Origin: Pirellulales bacterium
GTDB taxonomy: Bacteria; Planctomycetota; Planctomycetia; Pirellulales; JALHPA01
Direction: 5' to 3'
Length of the DNA stretch: 64,000 nucleotides
NCBI GenBank assembly: GCA_033762255.1
Contig: JANRLT010000017.1
Coordinates: 1-64,000, forward strand
Below the pieces are notes generated by a model, which saw only the letters and a list, made by a program, of their open reading frames with translations, made no database searches and was not told the origin of the DNA. This document shows positions 1-8,990 of this stretch, one piece after another (positions within the stretch are counted from its first letter, which is position 1; each line of letters starts with the position of its first letter). The position numbers and the translations under genes are program-made.

Positions 1-43
1 TTATGAAGGCATGCAGTATTACTGGGTTATTTCCGCATGACGC

Positions 44-112
44 AACCGCGTTGCGGTAGAATCCCTCACCCCGGCCCTCTCCCAGTGGGAGAGGGGGTAC
101 CGCAACGCGGTT
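44..112. repeat. Nested palindrome, 69 bp
   Basis: A perfect 15-bp inverted repeat (AACCGCGTTGCGGTA at 44-58 and its complement at 98-112) encloses a second perfect hairpin, CCCTCTCCCA at 75-84 and TGGGAGAGGG at 86-95. The DNA or RNA could fold into a long two-tier cruciform. Such short palindromic intergenic elements resemble REP or MITE sequences. No second copy of the full element occurs in this window. Confidence 0.75.
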
Positions 113-123
113 CTTTAACAAAG

Positions 124-156
124 CCCAGTGGTTGGAACGCAGCGAACAACCCTGGG
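124..156. repeat. Hairpin, CCCAG..CTGGG arms
   Basis: CCCAGTGGTTG (124-134) pairs with CAACCCTGGG (147-156) apart from one bulged base, with a 12-nt loop. The arms resemble those of the hairpin at 51456-51509, but the loop differs, so kinship is only suggestive. Confidence 0.45.
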
Positions 157-402
157 AAAAAGAACAAAACCAAGGAACTCCTACTCCAACAGAGTTGAGC
201 AATACCTTGGTAAACTGGGTAAAAACCGCGCTATGATTACTTGCGATTAGTATAAATGCGGGGGTTACGCATCCGCATTGCGATTGAACTTTCTTGTTCA
301 AGTCCCCTGCTCAGCCGCGGGGCGCTCATGTACGGATCTTTTGCCGCTCCCACCGCGGGCCAGCGCATTACAGGTCTTTGAAAACTCACACTTGCCCCAG
401 CA

Positions 403-1845
403 CTACACTTCCCCCAATTGTCGGCGGGCCTCTTCAGCCCAGGGGCTTTCCGGGGCTAATTTTAAGAACTGCAGCCAGTGCGGTCGGGCGGCGGCAGGGC
501 GGTTTAGTTCCGTCAAGGCGCGGGCCAGGTGAAAATGGACATCCGGGTATTCCGGATGGTACCGCAGCGCCCCCTGGAACGCCGCCACGGCCAATTCCCG
601 GTCTCCTAGCTCTAGCAGCACACAGCCCAGGTTGGCCCGGGCCTCGACAAAGTCCTCTTGCAGTTCGACCGCCATGGCGTAACGTTCGCGGGCAGCGGTC
701 AGGTCGCTTTGACGGTACAACACCTCCGCCAGGGCAAAGTTGACATCCGCCGTTGGCCCCTGCGCGGCCAGGACAATGCGATACAGGTTTCCCGCGGCGG
801 ACAGGTCGTCCTCGTCCTCCATTTCCGCCGCCATCTCGAGGAGCACCTCTGGCGGAGCGGAAATTTCGGCCGGATCCCAGGATTGGGGGGTGCGGCGGGA
901 GTGATCGCTTTCCGTGTCAGGTTCTCCTTCATCGCCGGATAATGGCGCTTCGAACCGGCTTTGCCGCACATTGCCCGGAATTTCCCCGGCACCGGGGGTC
1001 GGTTGTTGCGTCGGGCGGGAAGGAATGGCCACGGATGCCATTTGCGAAGCGCCATCCGCCATACCCGTGGGTGGTTGGCCACCGCCGGCAAAGTCAAAAA
1101 ACATCTGCCCCGCGGGATCCACCAGTCCTTCCGCCTGACGGGCCAAAACATGGTTTCCCTGGGCGATTAGACTAAGCTGGGCGAGCGGACGCTCGCACTG
1201 GGGAAGATAACGCGACCACTGGGCCAGGCGTTTTTCCAGTGCGGCCAGGGAAATCCCCCCCGCGGCCAGCTCCGCTAGGCGGCGGGTGGCGGCCACCTCG
1301 GGAAAATCAAAGTAGGGGAGGCGTTTGACCTCGCGCGCGGGGCGGATCAACCCCCGGCGATGCCAACGGCGGATCGTTGCGACCGGGACCTTGAGCAAGT
1401 CGGCCAGCATGGCGGGGGTATACAGGCGGCGAATATCCTGTTCGGCCTCGACCAGGCCCAGGCGATCCCATAAATGCGTTTCGCCAGTGAGCCGTAATTC
1501 GCCCGCGTCGATGGCGGCTTTGGTCGGTTCATCGAGGATGGCGTCGAGCGTCGCTCCCAGCGGCGAACCTGGCAGGGGGAGCTCGTTCTCGCCCACGACA
1601 ATCCAGGTGGTGGAGGGTTCGACTTTATCGGTAGCCTGCCCACCATGTTGGCGAATGAGTTGCACCGCCTCGCGCTTGGACATCCCGGACAACCGACCCA
1701 CCAGCGCGATCTGCTCACCCGCGCAAGCCAGCGGCGCATCATCCCCGGGATCGGGGGTTTCCTCCAGCGGTTCCGGGGCATCCTCAATGGGGAGGTTGCC
1801 CGGAAAGAGCACCGCGGCGACAGTCGTGTCGAGTTGTTGCTCCAT
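403..1845 (-). CDS. BRCT-MerR-TPR regulatory protein
   Basis: 480 residues in an unusual three-part layout. Residues about 40-115 read as a BRCT-like domain (GEQIALVGRLSGMSKREA, then GG and a TxWIVVG strand). Residues about 139-215 form a MerR-type winged helix (LYTPAMLADLLKVPVATIRR, then WHRRGLI), expected to bind DNA. A Pro/Ser-rich linker leads to TPR repeats at about 335-475, a protein-docking surface. No ligand or metal motif is visible, so the signal it senses is unknown. ATG start; no Shine-Dalgarno. It appears monocistronic. A regulator or DNA-bound scaffold is an inference from domains; the fold assignments are by eye. Confidence 0.8.
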   Translation of the reverse strand: MEQQLDTTVAAVLFPGNLPIEDAPEPLEETPDPGDDAPLACAGEQIALVGRLSGMSKREAVQLIRQHGGQATDKVEPSTTWIVVGENELPLPGSPLGATLDAILDEPTKAAIDAGELRLTGETHLWDRLGLVEAEQDIRRLYTPAMLADLLKVPVATIRRWHRRGLIRPAREVKRLPYFDFPEVAATRRLAELAAGGISLAALEKRLAQWSRYLPQCERPLAQLSLIAQGNHVLARQAEGLVDPAGQMFFDFAGGGQPPTGMADGASQMASVAIPSRPTQQPTPGAGEIPGNVRQSRFEAPLSGDEGEPDTESDHSRRTPQSWDPAEISAPPEVLLEMAAEMEDEDDLSAAGNLYRIVLAAQGPTADVNFALAEVLYRQSDLTAARERYAMAVELQEDFVEARANLGCVLLELGDRELAVAAFQGALRYHPEYPDVHFHLARALTELNRPAAARPHWLQFLKLAPESPWAEEARRQLGEV

Positions 1846-2066
1846 GATGGGATATAATGACTAAAATTTGTTAACTAAGGTTAATACAGGATATTTAACA
1901 AGAGGTAACGCAGGATACAAAGTAAATAACATGGATACCAATCAAAATCCATTTGAACAGGAAGGTAGCGAAGAAAGCAGAGGGGGATGGGATTGCCGTC
2001 GCACAAGCGGCAAGTTGTTTTCCTCACTCCCCGTAGCCCCCGTTCCCTATCCCCTGTTCCCTCCCC

Positions 2067-4007
2067 TTACTTGCCACTGGCAAAGCGGTAAATTCCCTTG
2101 CCGTTGGGGGTCACGATTGACAGGTAGACCTCGCCCGCTTCGTCCTCGCCATAGGTGATCACCGGCAGACTGGGGCTGGGGATCTCATAATTTCCCAGAA
2201 CTTTTTGCGATTTTTGATCATAGTCCAACGCCCAAAGCTTGCCCGAGACATAATCGGCGTAGAGATATTTGCCAATCAGTTCGGGGACCAATTTTCCGCG
2301 ATAGACCACGCCGCCGGTGATTGACTTGCCGACTTGGTGGTCGTATTCCCAGATGGGGTCGATCAGTTCTTCGTCGTGGGTGGCTTTGGCATTGCCAAAG
2401 GGATGGGCCGCCTCGCGCAGGTTCCAGCCGTAGTTGCCCCCTTTTTTCACGATGTTGATTTCCTCCCACAAATTTTGCCCCACATCGGCCATCCACAACG
2501 CGCCCGTCTGTCGATCAAAGGCCATCCGCCACACGTTTCGCACGCCCAGGGCGTAGATTTCGGGCTTGGCGTCTTTGGTTTTGACAAAGGGGTTATCTGC
2601 GGGAATGGCGTAGTTTTGGCCGTCCCCTTTGTGATCGACATCGATGCGTAAAATTTTGCCGAGCACGGTTTTCAGGTTTTGTCCGTTCCCCTGGGGGTCA
2701 TTGCCAAAGCCCCCATCCCCCAGACCGATATACAAATACCCGTCCGGGCCAAAAGCCAGCGTCCCGCCGTTATGGTTCCAGGCGGGTTGGGGAATCGTGA
2801 GTAGGACTTCCTCAAAGTCGGGATCAGCCCGGTTGGCATCCTCCTCCGACACCCTAAACCGTGAAATCACCGACAAATGCGGCGTATGCTGGGCCGTATA
2901 ATACACAAAGAATTCGCCGTTTTTCTTAAACTGCGGATGAAAGGCCATCCCCAAGAAGCCTTCTTCGTTTTCCCTGTCAAAGTAACGCACTTTTTTACGC
3001 AGATCCAAGAATACCGTCGCCTCGGCGGTTTTGGATGGATCGTCCGCGACTTCGGCGGGGAGCACATAAATCACCCCCTGTTGGGTTGCCACAAACAGAC
3101 GGTTGCTGCCATCTCCGGCGTTGGTAATGACAATTGGGCGAAACGCCTCATTGGTGCCGTCGGCATTTTCGCCGGTCCAGCCCGCCCAGGTGACGTTTTG
3201 CAGTGCGGGTACAACCTTGACGGGTAGGGTGCCGGTGATCGGCGCCGGGCCCGAGCCGTCCGGCTTGAGCTGGCGGATTTTGATATTGCGGAATGAGACC
3301 TGATTGCCGTGATCTTGCAGGGAAATGTGACCTTTTTTGGCCTTGCCAAATAGCGGCATGGAGGCAAATTTGCTTTTGGCCACGCGGTCATTCCAGTCCT
3401 TGCTCCCTTTTTGAAAGGAACTATAGCGAATGCCGTTCATGTGGATGTCGGACTGTTGCTCAGAAATGCGGACCTGCAATTGGTTCCATTCATTGGCGGG
3501 ACGGGTGGCGTCGGGGACCTTGCCGGTCGCCCAATCGCGGTCGGCTCCGTACAGTTGATAAAGCCAGCCTGCTTTTTGCGGATCATGACCGTCCACATTG
3601 TCCTGAATTTGAATCTCGGGGCCGGTCATCCAGGGAGTATCCGCTTCCTCGGTGGAATGAAACATCAGGCCGCTATTGCCGCCGGGAGAGATTTTGTACT
3701 CTAGCGACAATTCAAAGTTATCGTATTGATCAACCGTGACGATATCGCCGCCGCCAGCCTTGGTCAGGGTCAGCTCGCCATCCGCGACCTGCCAGGCGTC
3801 GTTCAGTTTGTCACTTTTAAAGTTGCGCCATCCCGATGTGGTTTTACCATCGAACAGCAACTTCCAACCGGTTAGCTTTTCGGATTCGCTCAGGGTGTTG
3901 GCCGTGGCGGTCGCGGGGTGTTCCGCGCGGGCAAAACCCGTCCAGCCCAACCCGCAAAGCATTAACGCCAACAACAAGGCAGAACCGTGGCGGACAACGC
4001 GTGGCAT
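2067..4007 (-). CDS. Secreted DUF1080-glucose/sorbosone dehydrogenase fusion
   Basis: 646 residues. A signal peptide (residues 1-28, ending GFARA) targets it outside the cytoplasm. Residues about 45-245 are a DUF1080 (3-keto-disaccharide hydrolase, LamG-like) domain with LFDGKTTSGW, GGNSGLMFHS and EIQIQDN. Residues about 285-640 are a glucose/sorbosone dehydrogenase beta-propeller of the PQQ or soluble aldose dehydrogenase type (FLGMAFHPQF, WNHNGGTLAFGPDGYLYIGL, GVRNVWRMAFD, GGNYGW). The reading frame is open further upstream, but the ATG at 4007 directly begins the signal peptide, so I place the start there. The likely role is oxidation or binding of extracellular carbohydrate; the substrate cannot be told from sequence. 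Such fusions are typical of Planctomycetota. Confidence 0.88.
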   Translation of the reverse strand: MPRVVRHGSALLLALMLCGLGWTGFARAEHPATATANTLSESEKLTGWKLLFDGKTTSGWRNFKSDKLNDAWQVADGELTLTKAGGGDIVTVDQYDNFELSLEYKISPGGNSGLMFHSTEEADTPWMTGPEIQIQDNVDGHDPQKAGWLYQLYGADRDWATGKVPDATRPANEWNQLQVRISEQQSDIHMNGIRYSSFQKGSKDWNDRVAKSKFASMPLFGKAKKGHISLQDHGNQVSFRNIKIRQLKPDGSGPAPITGTLPVKVVPALQNVTWAGWTGENADGTNEAFRPIVITNAGDGSNRLFVATQQGVIYVLPAEVADDPSKTAEATVFLDLRKKVRYFDRENEEGFLGMAFHPQFKKNGEFFVYYTAQHTPHLSVISRFRVSEEDANRADPDFEEVLLTIPQPAWNHNGGTLAFGPDGYLYIGLGDGGFGNDPQGNGQNLKTVLGKILRIDVDHKGDGQNYAIPADNPFVKTKDAKPEIYALGVRNVWRMAFDRQTGALWMADVGQNLWEEINIVKKGGNYGWNLREAAHPFGNAKATHDEELIDPIWEYDHQVGKSITGGVVYRGKLVPELIGKYLYADYVSGKLWALDYDQKSQKVLGNYEIPSPSLPVITYGEDEAGEVYLSIVTPNGKGIYRFASGK

Positions 4008-4206
4008 GGATGCAGTCTCCCAAAAAAATGCGATTGGCGGGGGGTGTCCCCGGCGGAAGTTAAAATTAAGGCTAAAATTCTGACAATAATGTAACACAGT
4101 GAACCGGGCAGGGAAAGCAAGCGGGAAAGCTGGGGAGCAAGGAGGTGGCATTTGCCCCGCTATTTCCTCCAAATTATTTTTCACCGGTTTAACGCCACGG
4201 CATGAT

Positions 4207-6165
4207 TTACTCGCGTACCCAGAGATGCCGTAAGTTTAAGCGCGGGGAGAGTTTTTGTACTAATCGGGCCTGGTAACCCAGCAGGTTTTTGATTTGCGGT
4301 TCGGTGGCAAAGAATTGCGCGTGGAGATCGGCGGGCTCCCCCGCGGGAGTCAAAAATTCCGCCGTGGCGGCATGGAGCCGCAGACGGTTGCGCATGTCAA
4401 ACGTCCCTCCGATCCAAAGGGTGGTATTATCCTTTGTAAAGATCCGATAGACCCCCGCGGTCGTGGGAATGGCAGCGGTGATAGTCGGGGACGTCGCTAT
4501 CTCCGCCAGGGGAATCCCCCCCCGCAATAGACCCGGCGATAACACCAAGGCTTGCAGGCGGGCCAGCTTGGAAATTTTACGCAGTTTGATCGCCCCCCAC
4601 CGCAGCGCGAGCGCGGCCGCCCGGGGCGCATAGCGCTGCCCCAGCGCGTCAAATTCCGCCGCTAGCACGGGGTCGCACAAGATGTCCTCGATAGCCAGGC
4701 GGGGCTGGTTTTCGGTCAGCAATTGCCAGGCAATCTCGCTGGCGTGCCAGCTATTGTCGCATGTTTTCCAAGCGATGTCCGATCGCTCGCGCGCGGGATA
4801 ATCCACCAGTCGCTTAGCTTTGCGCAGCCGTAAAAGGGCTTTATTCCAGGAGCGGGCGTCACCAGCCAAACCTAACTTGTCACACGCCGCCAAAAATGCG
4901 GCGTTGAGCGCGGCATCGGCAATTAGCCGGTCAACCGAATGTCCCCCATAGCTTTGTGCAAATGCCTCCAGCAGCCCCCGCTCCCAGCTTTCCGTAAATT
5001 CCACTCCCTGCATCCGCTCGGCCACGTCCGCCGTGGGAAAGTACGCCTGGTCCCGGTACTTCTTTAGTCCCGGCTGTTTCTCCAAGGTCGCGGGGGCGCT
5101 CATCTTTGGCTCGGCATCGCCGTCCAGCGGCTCGCCCAATTTCGTCTGCAACAGACGCTGGAGGGCATGCTTGATGTAGTCGGACGAAATGTCGTAGCCT
5201 AAATAATGGCGGCGGAGTTTTTTTGCGGTAACCAGAGTGGTGCCGCTGCCGCTAAAGGGGTCCAGGACCAGATCCCCTATTTGGCTGCAAACGCGTATGA
5301 TGCGTCCCAGCAGTTGTTCGGGCATTTGGCAACCGTGAAATCCCTCGCGCTGTTTATGAGTCCCCGCGATGCGGGGAAAATACCAGCTATCCTCGTGTGG
5401 CTCAAAGCCATCCGTCAGATCCTGGGGGCGCAGAATCCAGGTGTCGTCGGGCAGGCGACCCTGGGGATTGCCACGGGCGTCGTTGTAAACCAGTTGCCGG
5501 GCCGAAGGGATGCGATTTTCCAGCTCTTCGGCTAAGAATGTGAAATTATCGGGATCTTTCACAAAATGAAAAAGGTGTGCGTGCGAGCGGGTGAATTTTC
5601 GCTTGCAATTGACGCCAAAGGTGTAGTACCACACCACCCAACTGCGGCAGGCGAAGCCGATTTCCTGGCTGATCAGCTTGAGTTCCGCCGCGTACTCGTC
5701 GCCGATCGCCAGCCAAAAAGTACCCGTCGGTTTAAGCGCGTGATGCACGGCGGCAATCCACCGCCGCGACCAGTCCAGATAGGCGGCGTGTTCCTGGCGA
5801 TCCTGATAAACGTCGTAATCATAGCCGATGTTGAACGGCGGATCCGCAAAGGCCAGGTCCACGCTTCCCGCGGGAAGCGCTTGCAGCCCGGCAATACAAT
5901 CTTGATTCAGCAAGCGATCCAGTGGAAAATTAGCTGGCCGGGATTTTTGCCCCGGGGCTAAATATTGGGATGGATTGTCGCTAGCCGAGGATTTTTTTAG
6001 TAAGGTCACGGAAGGATCGCTATCGTTGAGAGTAGGCATGGCATCCAAATTTCTCGCGCCCGGCAAGCTTTCATTGTTTCTTTGGTCAATTGGCTCTCGG
6101 CTGGGTGTCACATGGGAAATGGCGGTCCCCGCGGTCAGAGATAGATGCAGTTGACTCTTTGTCAT
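4207..6165 (-). CDS. Beta-class DNA methyltransferase with GIY-YIG-like C-terminus
   Basis: 652 residues. The catalytic motif DPPFN (about 108-112) comes before the SAM-binding motif DPFSGSGTT (about 302-310), the order of beta-class amino-methyltransferases. The Asp of DPPFN fits N6-adenine rather than N4-cytosine transfer. Residues about 375-560 are an unrecognised helical region. Residues about 571-652 look like a GIY-YIG fold: GVYRIF, LWIGGT, an Arg in DMRNRLRLH and a closing LSPRLN. The second Tyr is Trp and the usual catalytic Glu is Gln (YQARLVQKL), so nuclease activity is doubtful. I chose the ATG at 6165 because GAGG lies 5 nt upstream; a GTG at 6231 and an ATG at 6039 are alternatives. 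No restriction endonuclease gene is adjacent, so it may be a solitary methylase. Confidence 0.85.
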   Translation of the reverse strand: MTKSQLHLSLTAGTAISHVTPSREPIDQRNNESLPGARNLDAMPTLNDSDPSVTLLKKSSASDNPSQYLAPGQKSRPANFPLDRLLNQDCIAGLQALPAGSVDLAFADPPFNIGYDYDVYQDRQEHAAYLDWSRRWIAAVHHALKPTGTFWLAIGDEYAAELKLISQEIGFACRSWVVWYYTFGVNCKRKFTRSHAHLFHFVKDPDNFTFLAEELENRIPSARQLVYNDARGNPQGRLPDDTWILRPQDLTDGFEPHEDSWYFPRIAGTHKQREGFHGCQMPEQLLGRIIRVCSQIGDLVLDPFSGSGTTLVTAKKLRRHYLGYDISSDYIKHALQRLLQTKLGEPLDGDAEPKMSAPATLEKQPGLKKYRDQAYFPTADVAERMQGVEFTESWERGLLEAFAQSYGGHSVDRLIADAALNAAFLAACDKLGLAGDARSWNKALLRLRKAKRLVDYPARERSDIAWKTCDNSWHASEIAWQLLTENQPRLAIEDILCDPVLAAEFDALGQRYAPRAAALALRWGAIKLRKISKLARLQALVLSPGLLRGGIPLAEIATSPTITAAIPTTAGVYRIFTKDNTTLWIGGTFDMRNRLRLHAATAEFLTPAGEPADLHAQFFATEPQIKNLLGYQARLVQKLSPRLNLRHLWVRE

Positions 6166-6643
6166 GGCGGCCTCATCTCTACGAAGCCAGCGGCTCCCCA
6201 CGGAGACTACCTGCTTTGTAGGATCACACACTCAAACGGTCCGGGCCGGGACGTCTGTAACACGCGGGAAGTGTTTTGTGGCTTTTCAACAAAAACACTC
6301 CTAGGCAAATCCTAACATACTGGCTAAATTAAAAAATGTCCCAAGAGTTAAAAACTTGGTCTCGTGCAACGGGGCAAAGTTTTTTTATCACGATGGATTG
6401 TTGCAATAGACTGATCGCCGGTGGTTTCTATTGGCGATTTGTCGGCGTGGCATTAAAGCACTAGCAGCACTTCAGCACTAGCATGGGACACCTCCTTGAT
6501 TGGTCGAGCTCACAAGGAAGTGAACTCGACCATTTTATTTTAACGTCTATTCCTAGTTTAGTGGAAAGCTTGTTGATTACCGTTCTCATCCGGTAGGGAT
6601 TGCGGGGGAACAATCTGCCGGGACATTATCCCCTGGGCCGTTT
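6166..6643. other. Divergent intergenic region with orphan terminator
   Basis: This stretch separates the minus-strand methyltransferase from plus-strand rsmG. The only clear element is the hairpin and T-run at 6501-6540. An A/T-rich segment near 6300-6420 could hold promoters, but no convincing -35/-10 pair is claimed. Confidence 0.5.
6501..6540 (+). terminator. Intrinsic terminator without an upstream gene
   Basis: TGGTCGAGCTCAC (6501-6513) pairs with GTGAACTCGACCA (6520-6532) with one mismatch, a 6-nt loop and TTTTATTTT behind it. It points along the plus strand, but no plus-strand gene precedes it in this gap. It may end a short leader or small RNA, or attenuate rsmG, which starts 104 nt later. 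Confidence 0.7.
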
Positions 6644-7294
6644 ATGGAATCCGCTTCTTCCCTTTCGGCTACTTTAGAATTAGCCCTGGCCCGCCAACAG
6701 TTGGAATTACCAAGTGACCAGATCGCGCTGTTGGACCGGTATTGCCGCGTCCTGTGGAAAAAAAACGAGCAGCTCAACCTGACCCGCCACACCGACTACG
6801 ATAAATTTGTATCGCGGGATTTGGTGGATTCGCAATGGCTGGAGAGTTTTCTGGACGCTGGCGAGCGGGTACTGGATGTGGGGACTGGCGGCGGCGTGCC
6901 GGGAATTATTTTGGCCATTTTACGCCCCGATCTCGAGGTCACGCTGAGTGATTCCGTGGCCAAAAAGGCCCAGGCGGTGGGGGAAATTGTCGCCCAATTG
7001 GACCTGCCGGTGCGGGTGGTGCATGCCCCCGCCCAGGCGTTATTGCAACAGGAGACATTTGAGACGCTGGTCTGTCGGGCGGTGGCCCCGATTTCAAAGC
7101 TATTGACGTGGTTTGCGCCGGTGTGGGATTCGTTTGAAAAGCTGCTGCTGATCAAAGGGCCCAACTGGACCGCCGAGCGGGACGAAGCCCAGGAAAAGCG
7201 CCTGTTGCGGCATGTGCGCATCACCAAAATCGCCAGCTATCCACTGCCGGGGACCGAGTCGGAAAGCGTCGTGCTGCAAGTGCGGCGAACGTAA
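6644..7294 (+). CDS. rsmG: 16S rRNA (guanine527-N7)-methyltransferase RsmG
   Basis: 216 residues, the usual RsmG/GidB length. The enzyme methylates N7 of G527 in 16S rRNA with SAM in the cytoplasm. The SAM-binding glycine loop VLDVGTGGGVPGI lies at 76-88, preceded by the family signature NEQLNLTRHTD near 41-52; CRAVAPISKL and LLIKGPNW follow. It is not next to a gidA-like gene, its partner in many bacteria. ATG start with no evident Shine-Dalgarno site. It converges on the phosphohexomutase at 7356, leaving 61 nt between the stop codons. Confidence 0.95.
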   Translation: MESASSLSATLELALARQQLELPSDQIALLDRYCRVLWKKNEQLNLTRHTDYDKFVSRDLVDSQWLESFLDAGERVLDVGTGGGVPGIILAILRPDLEVTLSDSVAKKAQAVGEIVAQLDLPVRVVHAPAQALLQQETFETLVCRAVAPISKLLTWFAPVWDSFEKLLLIKGPNWTAERDEAQEKRLLRHVRITKIASYPLPGTESESVVLQVRRT

Positions 7295-7355
7295 CAAAGT
7301 GAAGCAGCGCCCAGGGAACAGCGGATGTTATCCGTGCCATGCGGAGAGGTTCACC

Positions 7356-8714
7356 TTAGACCACCGTGGCCAGCACTTTCCCCGCGGTGTCGCAAAGTTC
7401 CTCGGCTTCTTTGGCGGTCGGGGCTTCGGCGATTGCCCGCACGATAGGCTCGGTATTGCTGGCTCTGACCAAGAGCCACTTGTTCGGCCAGTCCAGCCGC
7501 AGGCCGTCTAGCTTGTTGACCGCGGCGGAGGCAAAGTTTTGCTCTAACGCTGTAAAACCGGCCCCCAGCGCCGACGTGGGAAAGCTGAATTTGGTCTTAT
7601 GAATCGCATAGTGCGGCAGTTCGTCCGCCAACTGGCTGACATCTTTATCGCGGCTGCACATCGCCTCCAAAATTAACGCCATTCCCACAAAGCTGTCACG
7701 CACATAACCGACGCGCGGATCAATCACGCCGCCGTTCCCCTCTCCGCCTAAAATCGCTCCTTGTTGCAGCATGACATCGACCACGTTGGCTTCTCCCACC
7801 GCGGAGCGAAAAAACGGCACGCCGTACTTATTTGCCAGATCCTCGGTCATCCGGCTGGTGGAGCAGTTTGTCACCACGGCCCCCTTGCGCCGCCGCAAGA
7901 TGTGATCCACGCACAGGGCCAGCGTGAATTCCTCTCCCAAATAGCGGCCTGTTTCGTCAATCACGGCCAGCCGGTCGGCATCCGGATCCTGGCAAAAACC
8001 GATATCCGCGCGACTGTCGCGCACTTCGTCCAGAATCGATTGCAGGTTGTCTTCCGTTGGCTCGGGAGGATGCTCGAATCGGCCGTTTGGCTCGCCACCT
8101 AAAATCTTAACCCGCACCCCCAACTCTTCCATCAACCGCCGGGCCAAAATGCTGCCGGAGCCGTGGTTGGAATCCAGCAGCACCGTCAGTTTTTTCTTTT
8201 TGATCAGTTGCACATCCACCAAACTGGTGATGGACCCCGCGTGGGTGGAAGTGGTGTCGCTGAGCCGCTGCACACCCCCCACGCTGGCATGGGTTACCCA
8301 GGGGTGGTGCCAAGAGCGGTATTGCTGGAGCACCCGCGCCCCCTCGGCGGCGGGAAGGACTCGTCCCTGCGAGGAAAACAGCTTCATACCGTTGTATTCG
8401 GGAGGATTGTGGCTGGCGGAAATCTGCACCCCCCCCGCGGCCTTGTGCTCGCGCACCAAAACCCCCGTCGTGGGCGTGGCGGCGATCCCCGCGTCGTAGA
8501 CCTTGCGTCCGGTCGCGGCCAGCGCCCCGCAGACCACGGCGGAAAGCATTGGCCCGGTCGCGCGGCCGTCATGCGTGACGACTATCGGCCCGGATGGGGT
8601 TTCGCCGGCATAGGCTGCGGCATAGCGGACCGCCACTTCGGGGGTGAGGGATACGCCCACGATACCGCGCAGGCCGGAGACGCTGATAATGGGTTCCTGG
8701 GGATTGGCGGACAT
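7356..8714 (-). CDS. glmM: Phosphoglucosamine mutase / phosphomannomutase (GlmM-like)
   Basis: 452 residues of the alpha-D-phosphohexomutase family, matching GlmM length. The phosphoserine loop QISASHNPPEYNG puts the active serine at about residue 101. The metal-binding loop DPDADRLAVID is near 241-247, the sugar-recognition GGEGNGG is present, and a C-terminal phosphate-binding RASNTEPIVR is intact. GlmM converts glucosamine-6-phosphate to glucosamine-1-phosphate for UDP-GlcNAc synthesis. Phosphomannomutase activity cannot be excluded by eye, so the symbol is provisional. The frame is open upstream, but the ATG at 8714 (MSANPQEP) directly precedes the conserved SGLRGIVG. It is divergent from a second phosphohexomutase at 8991. 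Confidence 0.88.
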   Translation of the reverse strand: MSANPQEPIISVSGLRGIVGVSLTPEVAVRYAAAYAGETPSGPIVVTHDGRATGPMLSAVVCGALAATGRKVYDAGIAATPTTGVLVREHKAAGGVQISASHNPPEYNGMKLFSSQGRVLPAAEGARVLQQYRSWHHPWVTHASVGGVQRLSDTTSTHAGSITSLVDVQLIKKKKLTVLLDSNHGSGSILARRLMEELGVRVKILGGEPNGRFEHPPEPTEDNLQSILDEVRDSRADIGFCQDPDADRLAVIDETGRYLGEEFTLALCVDHILRRRKGAVVTNCSTSRMTEDLANKYGVPFFRSAVGEANVVDVMLQQGAILGGEGNGGVIDPRVGYVRDSFVGMALILEAMCSRDKDVSQLADELPHYAIHKTKFSFPTSALGAGFTALEQNFASAAVNKLDGLRLDWPNKWLLVRASNTEPIVRAIAEAPTAKEAEELCDTAGKVLATVV

Positions 8715-8990
8715 GAAGGCAATCAAAGGGTAAAGGGAAATGCGGTATTCCCCGTGGTTGGGGGGGAATGGGAGAGGCGGGAGGTAAACGGGGGAGACGT
8801 GACTGAGCCTCCGCACAAGCCTAGGCCCGCCACCGCCAAAGAGGGGCATTGTATCGCAGAATGGGGACAAACTAAACGCCCCGCGGTGCCGGTTGTTACG
8901 GCTATCCCGAAAATGTTATAACGATACGCGAATTGGCGGGTCGCGGTGGATTGGAAGGGCGGATTCAACTTTTTTTCGCGAGTGAAAATT

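Larger units (their letters stand above)
1..402. other. Non-coding start of window
   Basis: I see no credible gene here; the open frames are shadows or stop quickly. The stretch holds a large nested palindrome (44-112) and a smaller hairpin (124-156), listed separately. It lies downstream of the minus-strand gene at 403-1845. Confidence 0.6.

Noticed and set aside
699-1175. Several overlapping open frames on both strands inside the BRCT-MerR-TPR gene
   Set aside because: They have unnatural Arg/Pro-rich translations and no family motifs; GC-rich coding sequence produces such shadows.
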